From: Stutzerimonas decontaminans
Lineage (GTDB): Bacteria > Pseudomonadota > Gammaproteobacteria > Pseudomonadales > Pseudomonadaceae
Direction of reading: 5' to 3'
Assembly: GCF_000661915.1 (NCBI RefSeq)
Contig: NZ_CP007509.1
Location: forward strand, 1,488,001 to 1,552,000
DNA: 64,000 nt
Shown: positions 53,222-61,049 of the stretch, piece by piece
Layout: each line of letters begins with the position of its first letter
How positions within the stretch are numbered: position 1 is the first letter of the stretch
Position numbers and translations under genes: made by a program
Notes under the pieces: model-generated
What the model saw: only the letters and a program-made list of their open reading frames with translations
What the model was told of the DNA's origin: nothing
The model's database searches: none

Positions 53222-54322
53222 GTGTTCCGACATGCCTTGTCCCTTGCCTCTACGCTCGGCTGTGCCCTTGTTCTGGTTGCCTGTGGCAACGGCGAGACGC
53301 CGCAGCAGCTGCCTCGTCCGGTCATGGTGGTGCAGCCGCAGCCTGCCAGCGAGGCACGCGAAAGCTATCCCGGCGAGGTGCACGCGCGCTACGAACCTGA
53401 GCTGGCGTTCCGCATCGGCGGCAAGGTCGTCGAGCGCCTGGTCGAAGCGGGCGACCGCGTACGCAAGGACCAGCCCCTGGCGCGTCTCGATCCACAGGAC
53501 GTGCGGCTGCAGCTGGACGGCATGCGTGCGCAGGTGGCGGCGGCGGAAGCCAATCTGCGCGTGGCCAAGGCCGAGCATGACCGCTACCAGGCGCTGCTCG
53601 GTCGTCAGCTGGTCAGCCAGTCGCAGTTCGACAATGCCGACAACGCCTATCGTGCTGCGGCAGCCCGTTTGCAGCAGGCGCGGGCTGAGTTCGATGTGGC
53701 CAGCAATCAGGTCGATTACGCCGTGCTGCGTGCGACCAGCGATGGCCTGATCGCGCAGCGGCGAGTCGAGGTAGGGCAGGTGGTCGCCGCCGGGCAGACC
53801 GCGTTCGTGCTGGCGGCCGATGGTGAGCGCGAGGTCGCTATCGATCTGCCGGAACAGTCGCTGGAGCGCTACCGGGTTGGCCAGGACGTCGAGGTCGAAC
53901 TCTGGTCGCAGCCGGGGCGCCACTATCTCGGCAAGATCCGCGAACTCTCTCCGGCTGCCGATGCGCAGTCCCGGACCTATTCGGCGCGTGTCGCCTTCAG
54001 CGAGCAGGAGGTACCCGCCGAGTTGGGTCAGAGCGCGCTGGTCAGCATTCGCCGTGATGGCGAGGTTTCGCTGGCGGTACCGCTCTCCGCGCTCAGTGCC
54101 GAACAGGGCAAGGCGCATGTCTGGCGGCTGAAGGCCGATTCCACCGTGGAACGGGTGGAAGTCCGAACCGGGCCGTTTGGCGAACAGCTGGTACCGATCC
54201 TCGATGGGTTGGAGGCCGACGACTGGATCGTCCTGGCAGGGGTGCAGATGCTCAGCGATAACCAGCCGGTTCGCCCGGTGGATCGCCACAATCGCCCCGT
54301 CGAGCTGGCCGCCCAGGAGTAA
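53222..54322 (+). CDS. mexJ: RND efflux periplasmic adaptor (MexJ-like)
   Basis: A 366-residue membrane-fusion lipoprotein starting at a GTG, with a lipobox (Leu-Val-Ala-Cys) near residue 20. It has the lipoyl-like domain halves (Phe-Arg-Ile-Gly-Gly-Lys-Val near 60 and Ala-Thr-Ser-Asp-Gly-Leu-Ile near 175) around a coiled-coil hairpin at about 95-160, then beta-barrel and membrane-proximal domains. It couples the RND pump to an outer-membrane channel; no channel gene is nearby, as in the P. aeruginosa mexJK operon, which borrows OprM or OpmH. The pump gene follows with a 5-base gap. Confidence 0.88.
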   Translation: MFRHALSLASTLGCALVLVACGNGETPQQLPRPVMVVQPQPASEARESYPGEVHARYEPELAFRIGGKVVERLVEAGDRVRKDQPLARLDPQDVRLQLDGMRAQVAAAEANLRVAKAEHDRYQALLGRQLVSQSQFDNADNAYRAAAARLQQARAEFDVASNQVDYAVLRATSDGLIAQRRVEVGQVVAAGQTAFVLAADGEREVAIDLPEQSLERYRVGQDVEVELWSQPGRHYLGKIRELSPAADAQSRTYSARVAFSEQEVPAELGQSALVSIRRDGEVSLAVPLSALSAEQGKAHVWRLKADSTVERVEVRTGPFGEQLVPILDGLEADDWIVLAGVQMLSDNQPVRPVDRHNRPVELAAQE

Positions 54323-54327
54323 CCGCG

Positions 54328-57300
54328 ATGCGCTTCAACCTTTCCGCCTGGGCGCTGCAGAACCGCCAGATCGTCGTCTACCTGATGCTCCTGCTGGCGA
54401 TTGTCGGCGCGCTGTCGTACAGCAAGCTCGGCCAGAGTGAGGACCCGCCGTTCACCTTCAAGGCGATGGTCATCCAGACGCAATGGCCGGGCGCCACCGC
54501 CGAGGAGATGTCGCGCCAGGTCACCGAGCGCATCGAGAAGAAGCTGATGGAAACCGGCGAGTACGAGCGCATCGTCTCGTTCTCCCGGCCGGGCGAATCC
54601 AACGTCACCTTCATGGCGCGTGACTCGATGCGCTCGAAGGATATTCCCGACCTCTGGTACCAGATCCGCAAGAAGATCGGCGACATCCAGCACACCTTTC
54701 CGCCGGGAGTGCGCGGACCGTTCTTCAATGACGAATTCGGCACCACCTTCGGCAACATCTACGCCCTGACCGGCAGCGGTTTCGACTACGCGATCCTCAA
54801 GGACTACGCCGACCGCATCCAGCTGCAACTGCAGCGGGTGAAGAGCGTCGGCAAGGTCGAGCTGATCGGCCTGCAGGACGAGAAAATCTGGATCGAGCTG
54901 TCCAACGTCAAGCTGGCCACGCTCGGCGTGCCGCTGGAAGCCGTGCGCCAGGCACTGGAGGCGCAGAACGCGGTGACCGCCGCCGGTTTCGTCGAGACCA
55001 TCAGCGATCGGGTACAACTGCGTGTTACCGGCAGCTTCGAGACGGTCAAGGAGATTCGCGATTTCCCCATCCGCGTGGCCGGTCGCACCTTCCGCATCGG
55101 CGACGTGGCCGAGGTGCATCGCGGCTTCAACGACCCGCCCGCGCCGCGCATGCGCTTCATGGGCGAGCCAGCGCTGGGGCTGGCGGTATCAATGAAAAGC
55201 GGTGGCGACATCCTGGTGCTGGGCCAGGCACTGGAGCAGGAGTTCGCCCGCCTGCAGCAGGAGCTGCCCGCCGGGATGCAGCTGCGCAAGGTCTCCGATC
55301 AACCGGCCGCGGTGAAGACCAGCGTCGGCGAGTTCGTCAAGGTGCTGATCGAGGCGCTGGTGATCGTGTTGCTGGTGAGCTTCTTCTCGCTCGGCGTGCG
55401 TACCGGGCTGGTGGTCGCGCTGTCGATTCCGCTGGTGCTGGCCATGACCTTTGCCGCCATGAGCTATCTGGACATCGGCCTGCACAAGATCTCCCTTGGC
55501 GCCCTGGTCCTGGCTCTCGGGCTGATGGTGGACGACGCGATCATTGCGGTGGAGATGATGGCGATCAAGATGGAGCAGGGCTACGACCGCCTCAAGGCCG
55601 CCAGCTTCGCCTGGACCAGCACGGCGTTCCCGATGCTGACCGGCACACTGATCACCGCGGCGGGTTTCCTGCCGATTGCCACCGCCAATTCCAGCACCGG
55701 CGAATACACCCGTTCGATCTTCCAGGTGGTGACCATCTCCCTGATCGCTTCCTGGATCGCCGCGGTGATGTTCGTGCCGCTGATCGGCGAAAAGCTGCTG
55801 CCCGATCTGGCCAAGAAATCGGCCCATAAGCACGGCGCAAGCAGTGCAAGCCACGATCCCTATGCCACACCGTTCTACCAGCGCGTGCGTCGCGTGGTGA
55901 CCTTCTGTGTGCGCCGGCGCAAGACCGTCATCCTGCTCACTCTGGCGATCTTCGCCGCAGCGGTGGTGCTGTTCCGCCTGGTGCCGCAACAGTTCTTCCC
56001 CGCCTCGGGCCGCCTCGAACTGATGGTCGACCTCAAACTGGCCGAAGGCGCTTCGTTGAAGGCGACAGAAGCGGAGGTCGCGCGGCTGGAGCAGCTGCTC
56101 AAGGAACGTGCCGGCATCGACAACTACGTGGCCTACGTCGGTACCGGCTCGCCGCGTTTCTACCTGCCGCTGGATCAGCAGCTGCCGGCGACCAGCTTCG
56201 CCCAGTTCGTCGTGCTGGCGGATAGCATCGAATCCCGCGAGGCTCTGCGCAGCTGGCTGATCGAGCGCATGCGCGAAGATTTCCCCAGCCTGCGCGGCCG
56301 CGTGACCCGGCTGGAGAATGGCCCGCCGGTGGGCTATCCGGTGCAGTTCCGCGTCACCGGCGAACACATCGACGTGGTACGTAGGCTGGCCCGTCAGGTG
56401 GCTGCCAAAGTGAACGAGAACCCGCACGTGGCCAACGTCCATCTGGACTGGCAGGAGCCGAGCAAGATGGTCCGGCTCAACGTCGATCAGGACCGCGCCC
56501 GTGCACTGGGCGTGACCACCGCCGAGCTGTCCGGCTTCTTGCGGCGCACCTTCACCGGCAGCAGCGTCAGCCAGTTCCGCGAAGACAACGAGCTGATCGA
56601 GATCCTTCTGCGTGGCACCGAACGTGAGCGGCTTGAACTGTCGATGCTGCCGAGTCTGGCGATCCCCACTGAGAGCGGGCGCAGCGTGCCGCTGTCGCAG
56701 GTAGCAACGCTCGAGTACGGCTTCGAGGAGGGCGTGATCTGGCATCGCAACCGCCTGCCGACGGTCACCATGCGCGCCGACGTGTACGGAGAGCAGCAGC
56801 CAGCCGCACTGGTGCGGGAGATCGAGCCGACGCTGGCGGATATTCGCGCGCAATTGCCCGGTGGCTACCTGCTAGAGGTGGGCGGCACGGTCGAGGATTC
56901 CGAGCGCGGTCAGCGCTCGGTGAATGCCGGCATGCCGCTGTTCGTCATCGTCGTGCTGACCCTGTTGATGGCGCAGCTCAAGAGTTTCTCTCGCTCGGCC
57001 ATGGTGTTCCTCACCGCGCCGCTGGGCATCATCGGTGTGGCGCTGTTCCTGCTGTTGTTCGGCCAGCCGTTCGGCTTCGTCGCCATGCTCGGCACCATCG
57101 CCTTGTCGGGGATGATCATGCGCAACTCGGTGATACTGGTGGACCAGATCGAGCAGGACATCGGTGCCGGTCAGGCGCGTTTCACTGCGATCGTCGAAGC
57201 CACCGTGCGCCGCTTCCGACCGATCGTGCTCACTGCGCTGGCATCGGTGCTGGCGATGATTCCACTGTCGCGCAGCATCTTCTTCGGGCCGATGGCGGTG

Positions 57301-57408
57301 GCGATCATGGGTGGTCTGATCGTCGCAACCGCGCTGACGCTGTTGTTCCTGCCAGCCTTGTATGCCGCCTGGTTCAAAGTCCGCGAAGGGGAGGCCAGCG
57401 CCAGCTGA
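54328..57408 (+). CDS. mexK: RND efflux transporter (MexK-like)
   Basis: A 1026-residue inner-membrane pump, close to MexK (1025). The N-terminal helix, the two large periplasmic loops (about 30-330 and 560-870) and the helix bundle are complete. The proton-relay pair is present in Gly-Leu-Met-Val-Asp-Asp-Ala-Ile near residue 395. MexJK of P. aeruginosa handles triclosan, tetracycline and erythromycin, but substrate range cannot be read from this sequence. The downstream 28-bp palindrome probably ends transcription. Confidence 0.93.
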   Translation: MRFNLSAWALQNRQIVVYLMLLLAIVGALSYSKLGQSEDPPFTFKAMVIQTQWPGATAEEMSRQVTERIEKKLMETGEYERIVSFSRPGESNVTFMARDSMRSKDIPDLWYQIRKKIGDIQHTFPPGVRGPFFNDEFGTTFGNIYALTGSGFDYAILKDYADRIQLQLQRVKSVGKVELIGLQDEKIWIELSNVKLATLGVPLEAVRQALEAQNAVTAAGFVETISDRVQLRVTGSFETVKEIRDFPIRVAGRTFRIGDVAEVHRGFNDPPAPRMRFMGEPALGLAVSMKSGGDILVLGQALEQEFARLQQELPAGMQLRKVSDQPAAVKTSVGEFVKVLIEALVIVLLVSFFSLGVRTGLVVALSIPLVLAMTFAAMSYLDIGLHKISLGALVLALGLMVDDAIIAVEMMAIKMEQGYDRLKAASFAWTSTAFPMLTGTLITAAGFLPIATANSSTGEYTRSIFQVVTISLIASWIAAVMFVPLIGEKLLPDLAKKSAHKHGASSASHDPYATPFYQRVRRVVTFCVRRRKTVILLTLAIFAAAVVLFRLVPQQFFPASGRLELMVDLKLAEGASLKATEAEVARLEQLLKERAGIDNYVAYVGTGSPRFYLPLDQQLPATSFAQFVVLADSIESREALRSWLIERMREDFPSLRGRVTRLENGPPVGYPVQFRVTGEHIDVVRRLARQVAAKVNENPHVANVHLDWQEPSKMVRLNVDQDRARALGVTTAELSGFLRRTFTGSSVSQFREDNELIEILLRGTERERLELSMLPSLAIPTESGRSVPLSQVATLEYGFEEGVIWHRNRLPTVTMRADVYGEQQPAALVREIEPTLADIRAQLPGGYLLEVGGTVEDSERGQRSVNAGMPLFVIVVLTLLMAQLKSFSRSAMVFLTAPLGIIGVALFLLLFGQPFGFVAMLGTIALSGMIMRNSVILVDQIEQDIGAGQARFTAIVEATVRRFRPIVLTALASVLAMIPLSRSIFFGPMAVAIMGGLIVATALTLLFLPALYAAWFKVREGEASAS

Positions 57409-57410
57409 CG

Positions 57411-57438
57411 GCGCTTATCAGGCGCGCCTGATAAGCGC
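57411..57438. terminator. Perfect 28-bp palindrome between convergent genes
   Basis: A 14-bp arm (GCGCTTATCAGGCG) and its exact reverse complement meet with no spacer. It fills the whole gap between the RND stop (57406-57408) and the TetR stop (57439-57441). It could terminate both genes as RNA hairpins, though no T tract follows. Confidence 0.6.
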
Positions 57439-57999
57439 TCAGATGTCCGCGGCGTTAAGCAGGCATTCCGCGGCGGCCTTGGCGTCCCGTGCCTGCTCGC
57501 CCGGCCCTTCGATATGCGCCATGCTCAGCGCGCCTTCGAGTAGGTACTGCAGCTGGCGCGCCAGCTGCGTCGCGTTGGGCGCATCCATGTGTTCCAGCAA
57601 TTCACGCAGGTAGGCTTGCAGCTCGGCCTTGTACGCGGATGAGCGGCGATGAATCGGATGGTCTCGGTCGTGATATTCAGCCGCTGCGTTGATGAACAGG
57701 CAGCCGCAGAACTTATCGCCACCGTGGATCATCCCGTGCAACCCATCGAAAACACTCAGTAGCGCCTCGCGTGGTGGCAGCCTGCCGGCCCGTTCGCGCA
57801 GGCGCGTCAGCATCAGCTCGTGGCGCGCCTCCAGCACGGCAAGGATCAGCTCGTCCTTGGACTTGAAATGCTTGTACAGCGTCATCTTGGCCACACCGGA
57901 TTCGGCCAGGATGCGGTCGATGCCGGTAGCGTGATAACCCTCGCGATAGAACAGATTCTCTGCGGTGTTGAGCAACTGGTCGCGCTTGTTCGATGCCAT
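57439..57999 (-). CDS. TetR-family regulator divergent from a glutathione S-transferase
   Basis: A 186-residue TetR protein with AGGAGG five bases before its ATG. The helix-turn-helix occupies about residues 24-46 (Ile-Asp-Arg-Ile-Leu-Ala-Glu-Ser-Gly-Val-Ala-Lys-Met-Thr-Leu-Tyr-Lys-His-Phe), and the C-terminal part has a Cys-Gly-Cys near residue 98-100, which could be a thiol sensor for electrophiles. The palindrome at 58083-58096 in the divergent promoter is its probable operator. Regulation of the GST by an electrophile-responsive repressor would fit, but is inference. Confidence 0.85.
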   Translation of the reverse strand: MASNKRDQLLNTAENLFYREGYHATGIDRILAESGVAKMTLYKHFKSKDELILAVLEARHELMLTRLRERAGRLPPREALLSVFDGLHGMIHGGDKFCGCLFINAAAEYHDRDHPIHRRSSAYKAELQAYLRELLEHMDAPNATQLARQLQYLLEGALSMAHIEGPGEQARDAKAAAECLLNAADI

Positions 58000-58073
58000 G
58001 GATACCTCCTGTGGTTCGACATTATGCGGGAGCGCTCGCGGCTTGCTCCAGTTGGGTGGAACTGCGTTGGTGC

Positions 58074-58103
58074 TTGCAGTGTACAGACAGGTCTGTCTAT
58101 TAT
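58074..58103 (+). promoter_or_regulatory. GST promoter with TetR-type operator in the spacer
   Basis: TTGCAG (58074-58079) and TATTAT (58098-58103) are 18 bases apart. Between them ACAGAC-AG-GTCTGT (58083-58096) is a perfect 6-bp-arm palindrome of TetR-operator type, so a bound repressor would cover the promoter. Confidence 0.7.
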
Positions 58104-58133
58104 CCAGTCACAGCCAATCACGAGGGCAACACC

Positions 58134-58727
58134 ATGAAGCTTTACGACCTGACGCTATCCGGCAACTGTCACAAGGTCCGCCTGTTCCTCAGCCTGATCG
58201 GCCAGCCGGTCGAGCGGGTGCCGGTGAATCTGCTGGCGGGCGAGCACAAGCAGCCGGCATTTCGTGAAATAAACCCGCGTGGGCAAATTCCGGTGCTTGA
58301 GGACGGCGAGTTTCGATTGGGGGACTCCCAAGCGATCCTGGTCTATCTGGCCCAGCGCTATGCTAAAGACTGGTACCCGCAGGACGCGCAGACTCAGGGC
58401 CACATCGCCAATTGGCTGAGCTTCGCTGCCAACGAGGTGCAGCATGGCCCGGCTACCGCGCGCCTGGGCAAGCTGTTCGGCCGGCCGATCGACGAGCCAC
58501 TGGCGCAGGCACGTGCCGCCAGCGCCCTGCGTACATTGGAACGGCACCTCTCCCAGCATGTCTGGCTGGCGCAGACCAGCGAGCCGACCATCGCCGATAT
58601 CGCCGTCTATCCCAATGTCGCGCTGGGTGGTGATGGCGGACTCGATCTGGCGGCATATCCGGCGCTGCAGGCCTGGTTCGGTCGTATTCGCGAGCTGCCG
58701 GGCTATGTCGGCATGCCGGGGTTGTAG
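58134..58727 (+). CDS. Glutathione S-transferase family protein
   Basis: A 197-residue protein with the thioredoxin-like N-terminal domain (Leu-Ser-Gly-Asn-Cys-His-Lys-Val near residue 8; Ile-Pro-Val-Leu near 52; Gly-Asp-Ser-Gln-Ala-Ile near 62) and the helical C-terminal domain (about 85-190, with Thr-Ile-Ala-Asp-Ile-Ala near 152). A Ser-Gly-Asn-Cys motif holds the likely active-site residue. It could conjugate or reduce electrophilic compounds. A weak GAGGG lies ten bases upstream of the ATG. It overlaps no neighbour, but the next gene begins five bases later. Confidence 0.9.
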   Translation: MKLYDLTLSGNCHKVRLFLSLIGQPVERVPVNLLAGEHKQPAFREINPRGQIPVLEDGEFRLGDSQAILVYLAQRYAKDWYPQDAQTQGHIANWLSFAANEVQHGPATARLGKLFGRPIDEPLAQARAASALRTLERHLSQHVWLAQTSEPTIADIAVYPNVALGGDGGLDLAAYPALQAWFGRIRELPGYVGMPGL

Positions 58728-58732
58728 CCGTC

Positions 58733-59545
58733 ATGGTCGCGAAGATGGGCAGTATCCTGGCAGGGGATGTCCGGTTGCCGAACAAGCGGATCGGAGCGTG
58801 GCTGTTGCTGGCCGTCGCTCTGGTTCTGCCGCTGTCCGGCTCCGCTGACGAAGCTCAAGCCGCAGATGGATTGCGCTTCAGTCTGGTGAAGACTGCGCAA
58901 AGCGAAAGTAGCGACTTCTTGCTGCGCCGGGGCGGTTGGCAGCAGCCGCAGCCGGTCCAGCACGTAGCAGTTTTGATCGAGCATCGCGGCAGCCGGTTGC
59001 TGTTTGGTACCGGACTCGGTCGGCAGATCGACGCGCAGCTGGACGCCGAGCTGCCCTGGCGGATCAAGCGCTACGGGCCGGTGCGGCCGGTGCGCGATCA
59101 GCTGGACGGGGATGGATTGAAGGTCGACCGTATCGTGCTGGGTTGCGTGCGCTGGGAGCACGCCTCGGGGCTGGCAGACTTTCCCGAGGTGCCGGTGTTG
59201 GCCAGCGCGCAAAGCCTGAGCTATCTGAAGGCCGCCACGCCCCCTGCGGTGTTACCCAGCCAGTTTCGCCACCGGGTCCGCTGGCAGTCGCTTCAGTTCC
59301 AGGCAAGGCCTTATCTGAGCTATGCGCAAAGCCTCGACCTCTACGGCGATGGTCAGCTGGTGCTTGTCCCGCTTGCCGGTCACGGAGCCGTCGGGTTGTT
59401 CCTGACGCTGGCCGATGGGCGTCGCTTCTTCTTTCGCGGTGACCGGTTAGAGCATGAGTCAGATGGCGTGCCGGGGCATGTGGTGGCGCTGCAGGATGGC
59501 CGCCAGCAGAAGGCGCTGGGCTTCTATCCACGCTGGGTTCAGTGA
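58733..59545 (+). CDS. Exported metallo-beta-lactamase-fold protein with degenerate metal site
   Basis: A 270-residue protein with a signal peptide (hydrophobic core at about residues 20-36). The remainder follows the metallo-beta-lactamase fold, but where His-X-His-X-Asp-His is expected it has Cys138-Val-Arg140-Trp-Glu142-His143. His217 (Gly-His-Gly) and Asp237 (Arg-Gly-Asp) are kept. The loss of two His ligands argues against the usual two-zinc chemistry, so this may be a pseudoenzyme or have a changed metal site. It starts five bases after the GST stop, probably in the same operon. An ATG at 58745 is an alternative start. Confidence 0.75.
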   Translation: MVAKMGSILAGDVRLPNKRIGAWLLLAVALVLPLSGSADEAQAADGLRFSLVKTAQSESSDFLLRRGGWQQPQPVQHVAVLIEHRGSRLLFGTGLGRQIDAQLDAELPWRIKRYGPVRPVRDQLDGDGLKVDRIVLGCVRWEHASGLADFPEVPVLASAQSLSYLKAATPPAVLPSQFRHRVRWQSLQFQARPYLSYAQSLDLYGDGQLVLVPLAGHGAVGLFLTLADGRRFFFRGDRLEHESDGVPGHVVALQDGRQQKALGFYPRWVQ

Positions 59546-59638
59546 ACTGGCAAAGCCTAAAAAAACCGCGCGGCGAGTTGGGATATAGGCGATGCTTAGA
59601 AACATGGGCTGGACAGGCCACACTGCGCGTAGGCGCCG

Positions 59639-61021
59639 GTGTCGATTGCCCGGCCCGAGCCCTCTGGCCGAAGTAGGTCTGCCGCTGTGAAGACGGATAG
59701 CTGCGCGCCCTTGGCGAGTGTCATTGATCTGCTGCTGGATGCCATCTGCGTTGTCGATGCGCAGGGTAACTTCGTTTACGTCAGCGCCGCCTGCAAGCGC
59801 ATCTTCGGCTATACCCCGGAGGAAATGCTCGGCAAGCGGATGATCGAGATGGTCCTTCCCGAAGATCGCGCCAGAACCATGGCTGCCGCGGGGGCGGTCA
59901 TGGCCGATCAGCCGCTGCTGCACTTCGAGAACCGCTATGTGCGCAAGGACGGCAGCGTCGCACACATCATGTGGTCAGCCTGCTGGTCGGCGGACAGGAA
60001 GTTGCGTATTGGCGTGGCGCGCGATATCACCCAGCGCAAGCAGTCCGAAGCGATGCAGGCTGCGCTGTATTCCATTTCTGAAGCGGCGCACGGGGCGAAA
60101 GATCTCGCCGCCCTGTATCAGCAGATCCATCTGACCATCGCGCAGCTGCTGCCGGTGGACGATTTCATCGTTGCCATCCGCGACCTGGCCAGCGGCGAGC
60201 TGACCTATCCCTATCAGGCGCTGGCGCTCGATTCGCGTGCGCCGCCGGCGGAGCCGGTGACATCCCTCTGCTTCTCCGTTTTGCATGGCCGCCAACCGTT
60301 GCGCTTCAGTGCCGACTCGCTGGCGGCGTTGACGCTGCCGCTGCAAGCCGCTGATTCCGCCTGGTGGCTGGGTGTTCCGCTCAGCTCGAGCGAGGGCGTC
60401 ATCGGTGTGTTGTTGCTCAAGAGCGTGGCGGCGCCCTACACCGAGAAGGATCAGGAGCTGCTGCAATTCGTCTCGACCCAGGTGGTCACGGCGATCGAAC
60501 GCCGGCAGCTGTATGCACGGCTGCATCGTATGGCGCAGTACGACGAGCTTACCGGTCTGCCGAACCGCGCGTGCTTCCGTGACCGGCTGGAAACGGCCCT
60601 GGCCCGGGTGCGCCGCAACGGCGGGCGAATCGCCTTGCTCTACGTCGATCTGGACCGTTTCAAGCAGGTCAACGATACCTACGGTCATAGTGGTGGCGAT
60701 CAGCTCCTGCGCGCAGTGGCCGACCGCCTCACGCATTGCGTGCGCGACACCGATACCGTGGCACGGTTGGGTGGCGATGAGTTCGTCGTGTTGCTGGAAA
60801 ACATTGCTGAGCCGGAGGATGCAAGCCATGTGGTCGAAAAGATCCGCGGCGCCTTCACGCAGCCAATGCTCATTGCCGAGCAAAGCCTCGCGATTGGCCT
60901 GAGCATCGGCACTGCGATCTATCCGGAAGACGGCGATGCGGAGGCGCAGCTGCTCAAGCAGGCCGATGACCGCATGTACCTGATGAAGGCCCGCGGCGGA
61001 CAGTCACTGGACTGCGAGTGA
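59639..61021 (+). CDS. PAS-GAF-GGDEF diguanylate cyclase
   Basis: A 460-residue soluble signalling protein. Residues 25-135 form a PAS domain, about 145-295 a GAF domain, and 300-455 a GGDEF domain with an intact Gly-Gly-Asp-Glu-Phe. An inhibitory site Arg-Asp-Thr-Asp lies five residues before it, so product inhibition by cyclic di-GMP is likely. No EAL domain or membrane helix is present. Both candidate starts are GTG (59639 and 59687); the second has a GAAGTAGG-type site and could be the real one. It should make cyclic di-GMP in response to a cytoplasmic signal. Confidence 0.9.
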   Translation: MSIARPEPSGRSRSAAVKTDSCAPLASVIDLLLDAICVVDAQGNFVYVSAACKRIFGYTPEEMLGKRMIEMVLPEDRARTMAAAGAVMADQPLLHFENRYVRKDGSVAHIMWSACWSADRKLRIGVARDITQRKQSEAMQAALYSISEAAHGAKDLAALYQQIHLTIAQLLPVDDFIVAIRDLASGELTYPYQALALDSRAPPAEPVTSLCFSVLHGRQPLRFSADSLAALTLPLQAADSAWWLGVPLSSSEGVIGVLLLKSVAAPYTEKDQELLQFVSTQVVTAIERRQLYARLHRMAQYDELTGLPNRACFRDRLETALARVRRNGGRIALLYVDLDRFKQVNDTYGHSGGDQLLRAVADRLTHCVRDTDTVARLGGDEFVVLLENIAEPEDASHVVEKIRGAFTQPMLIAEQSLAIGLSIGTAIYPEDGDAEAQLLKQADDRMYLMKARGGQSLDCE

Positions 61022-61049
61022 AGGCTAGGGCATTTGGGCATACAGTGCT

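Noticed and set aside
55189..56853. A 554-residue frame antisense to the RND pump gene
   Set aside because: Low-complexity His/Gln/Asp-rich composition mirrors the hydrophobic codons of the pump; no independent support.
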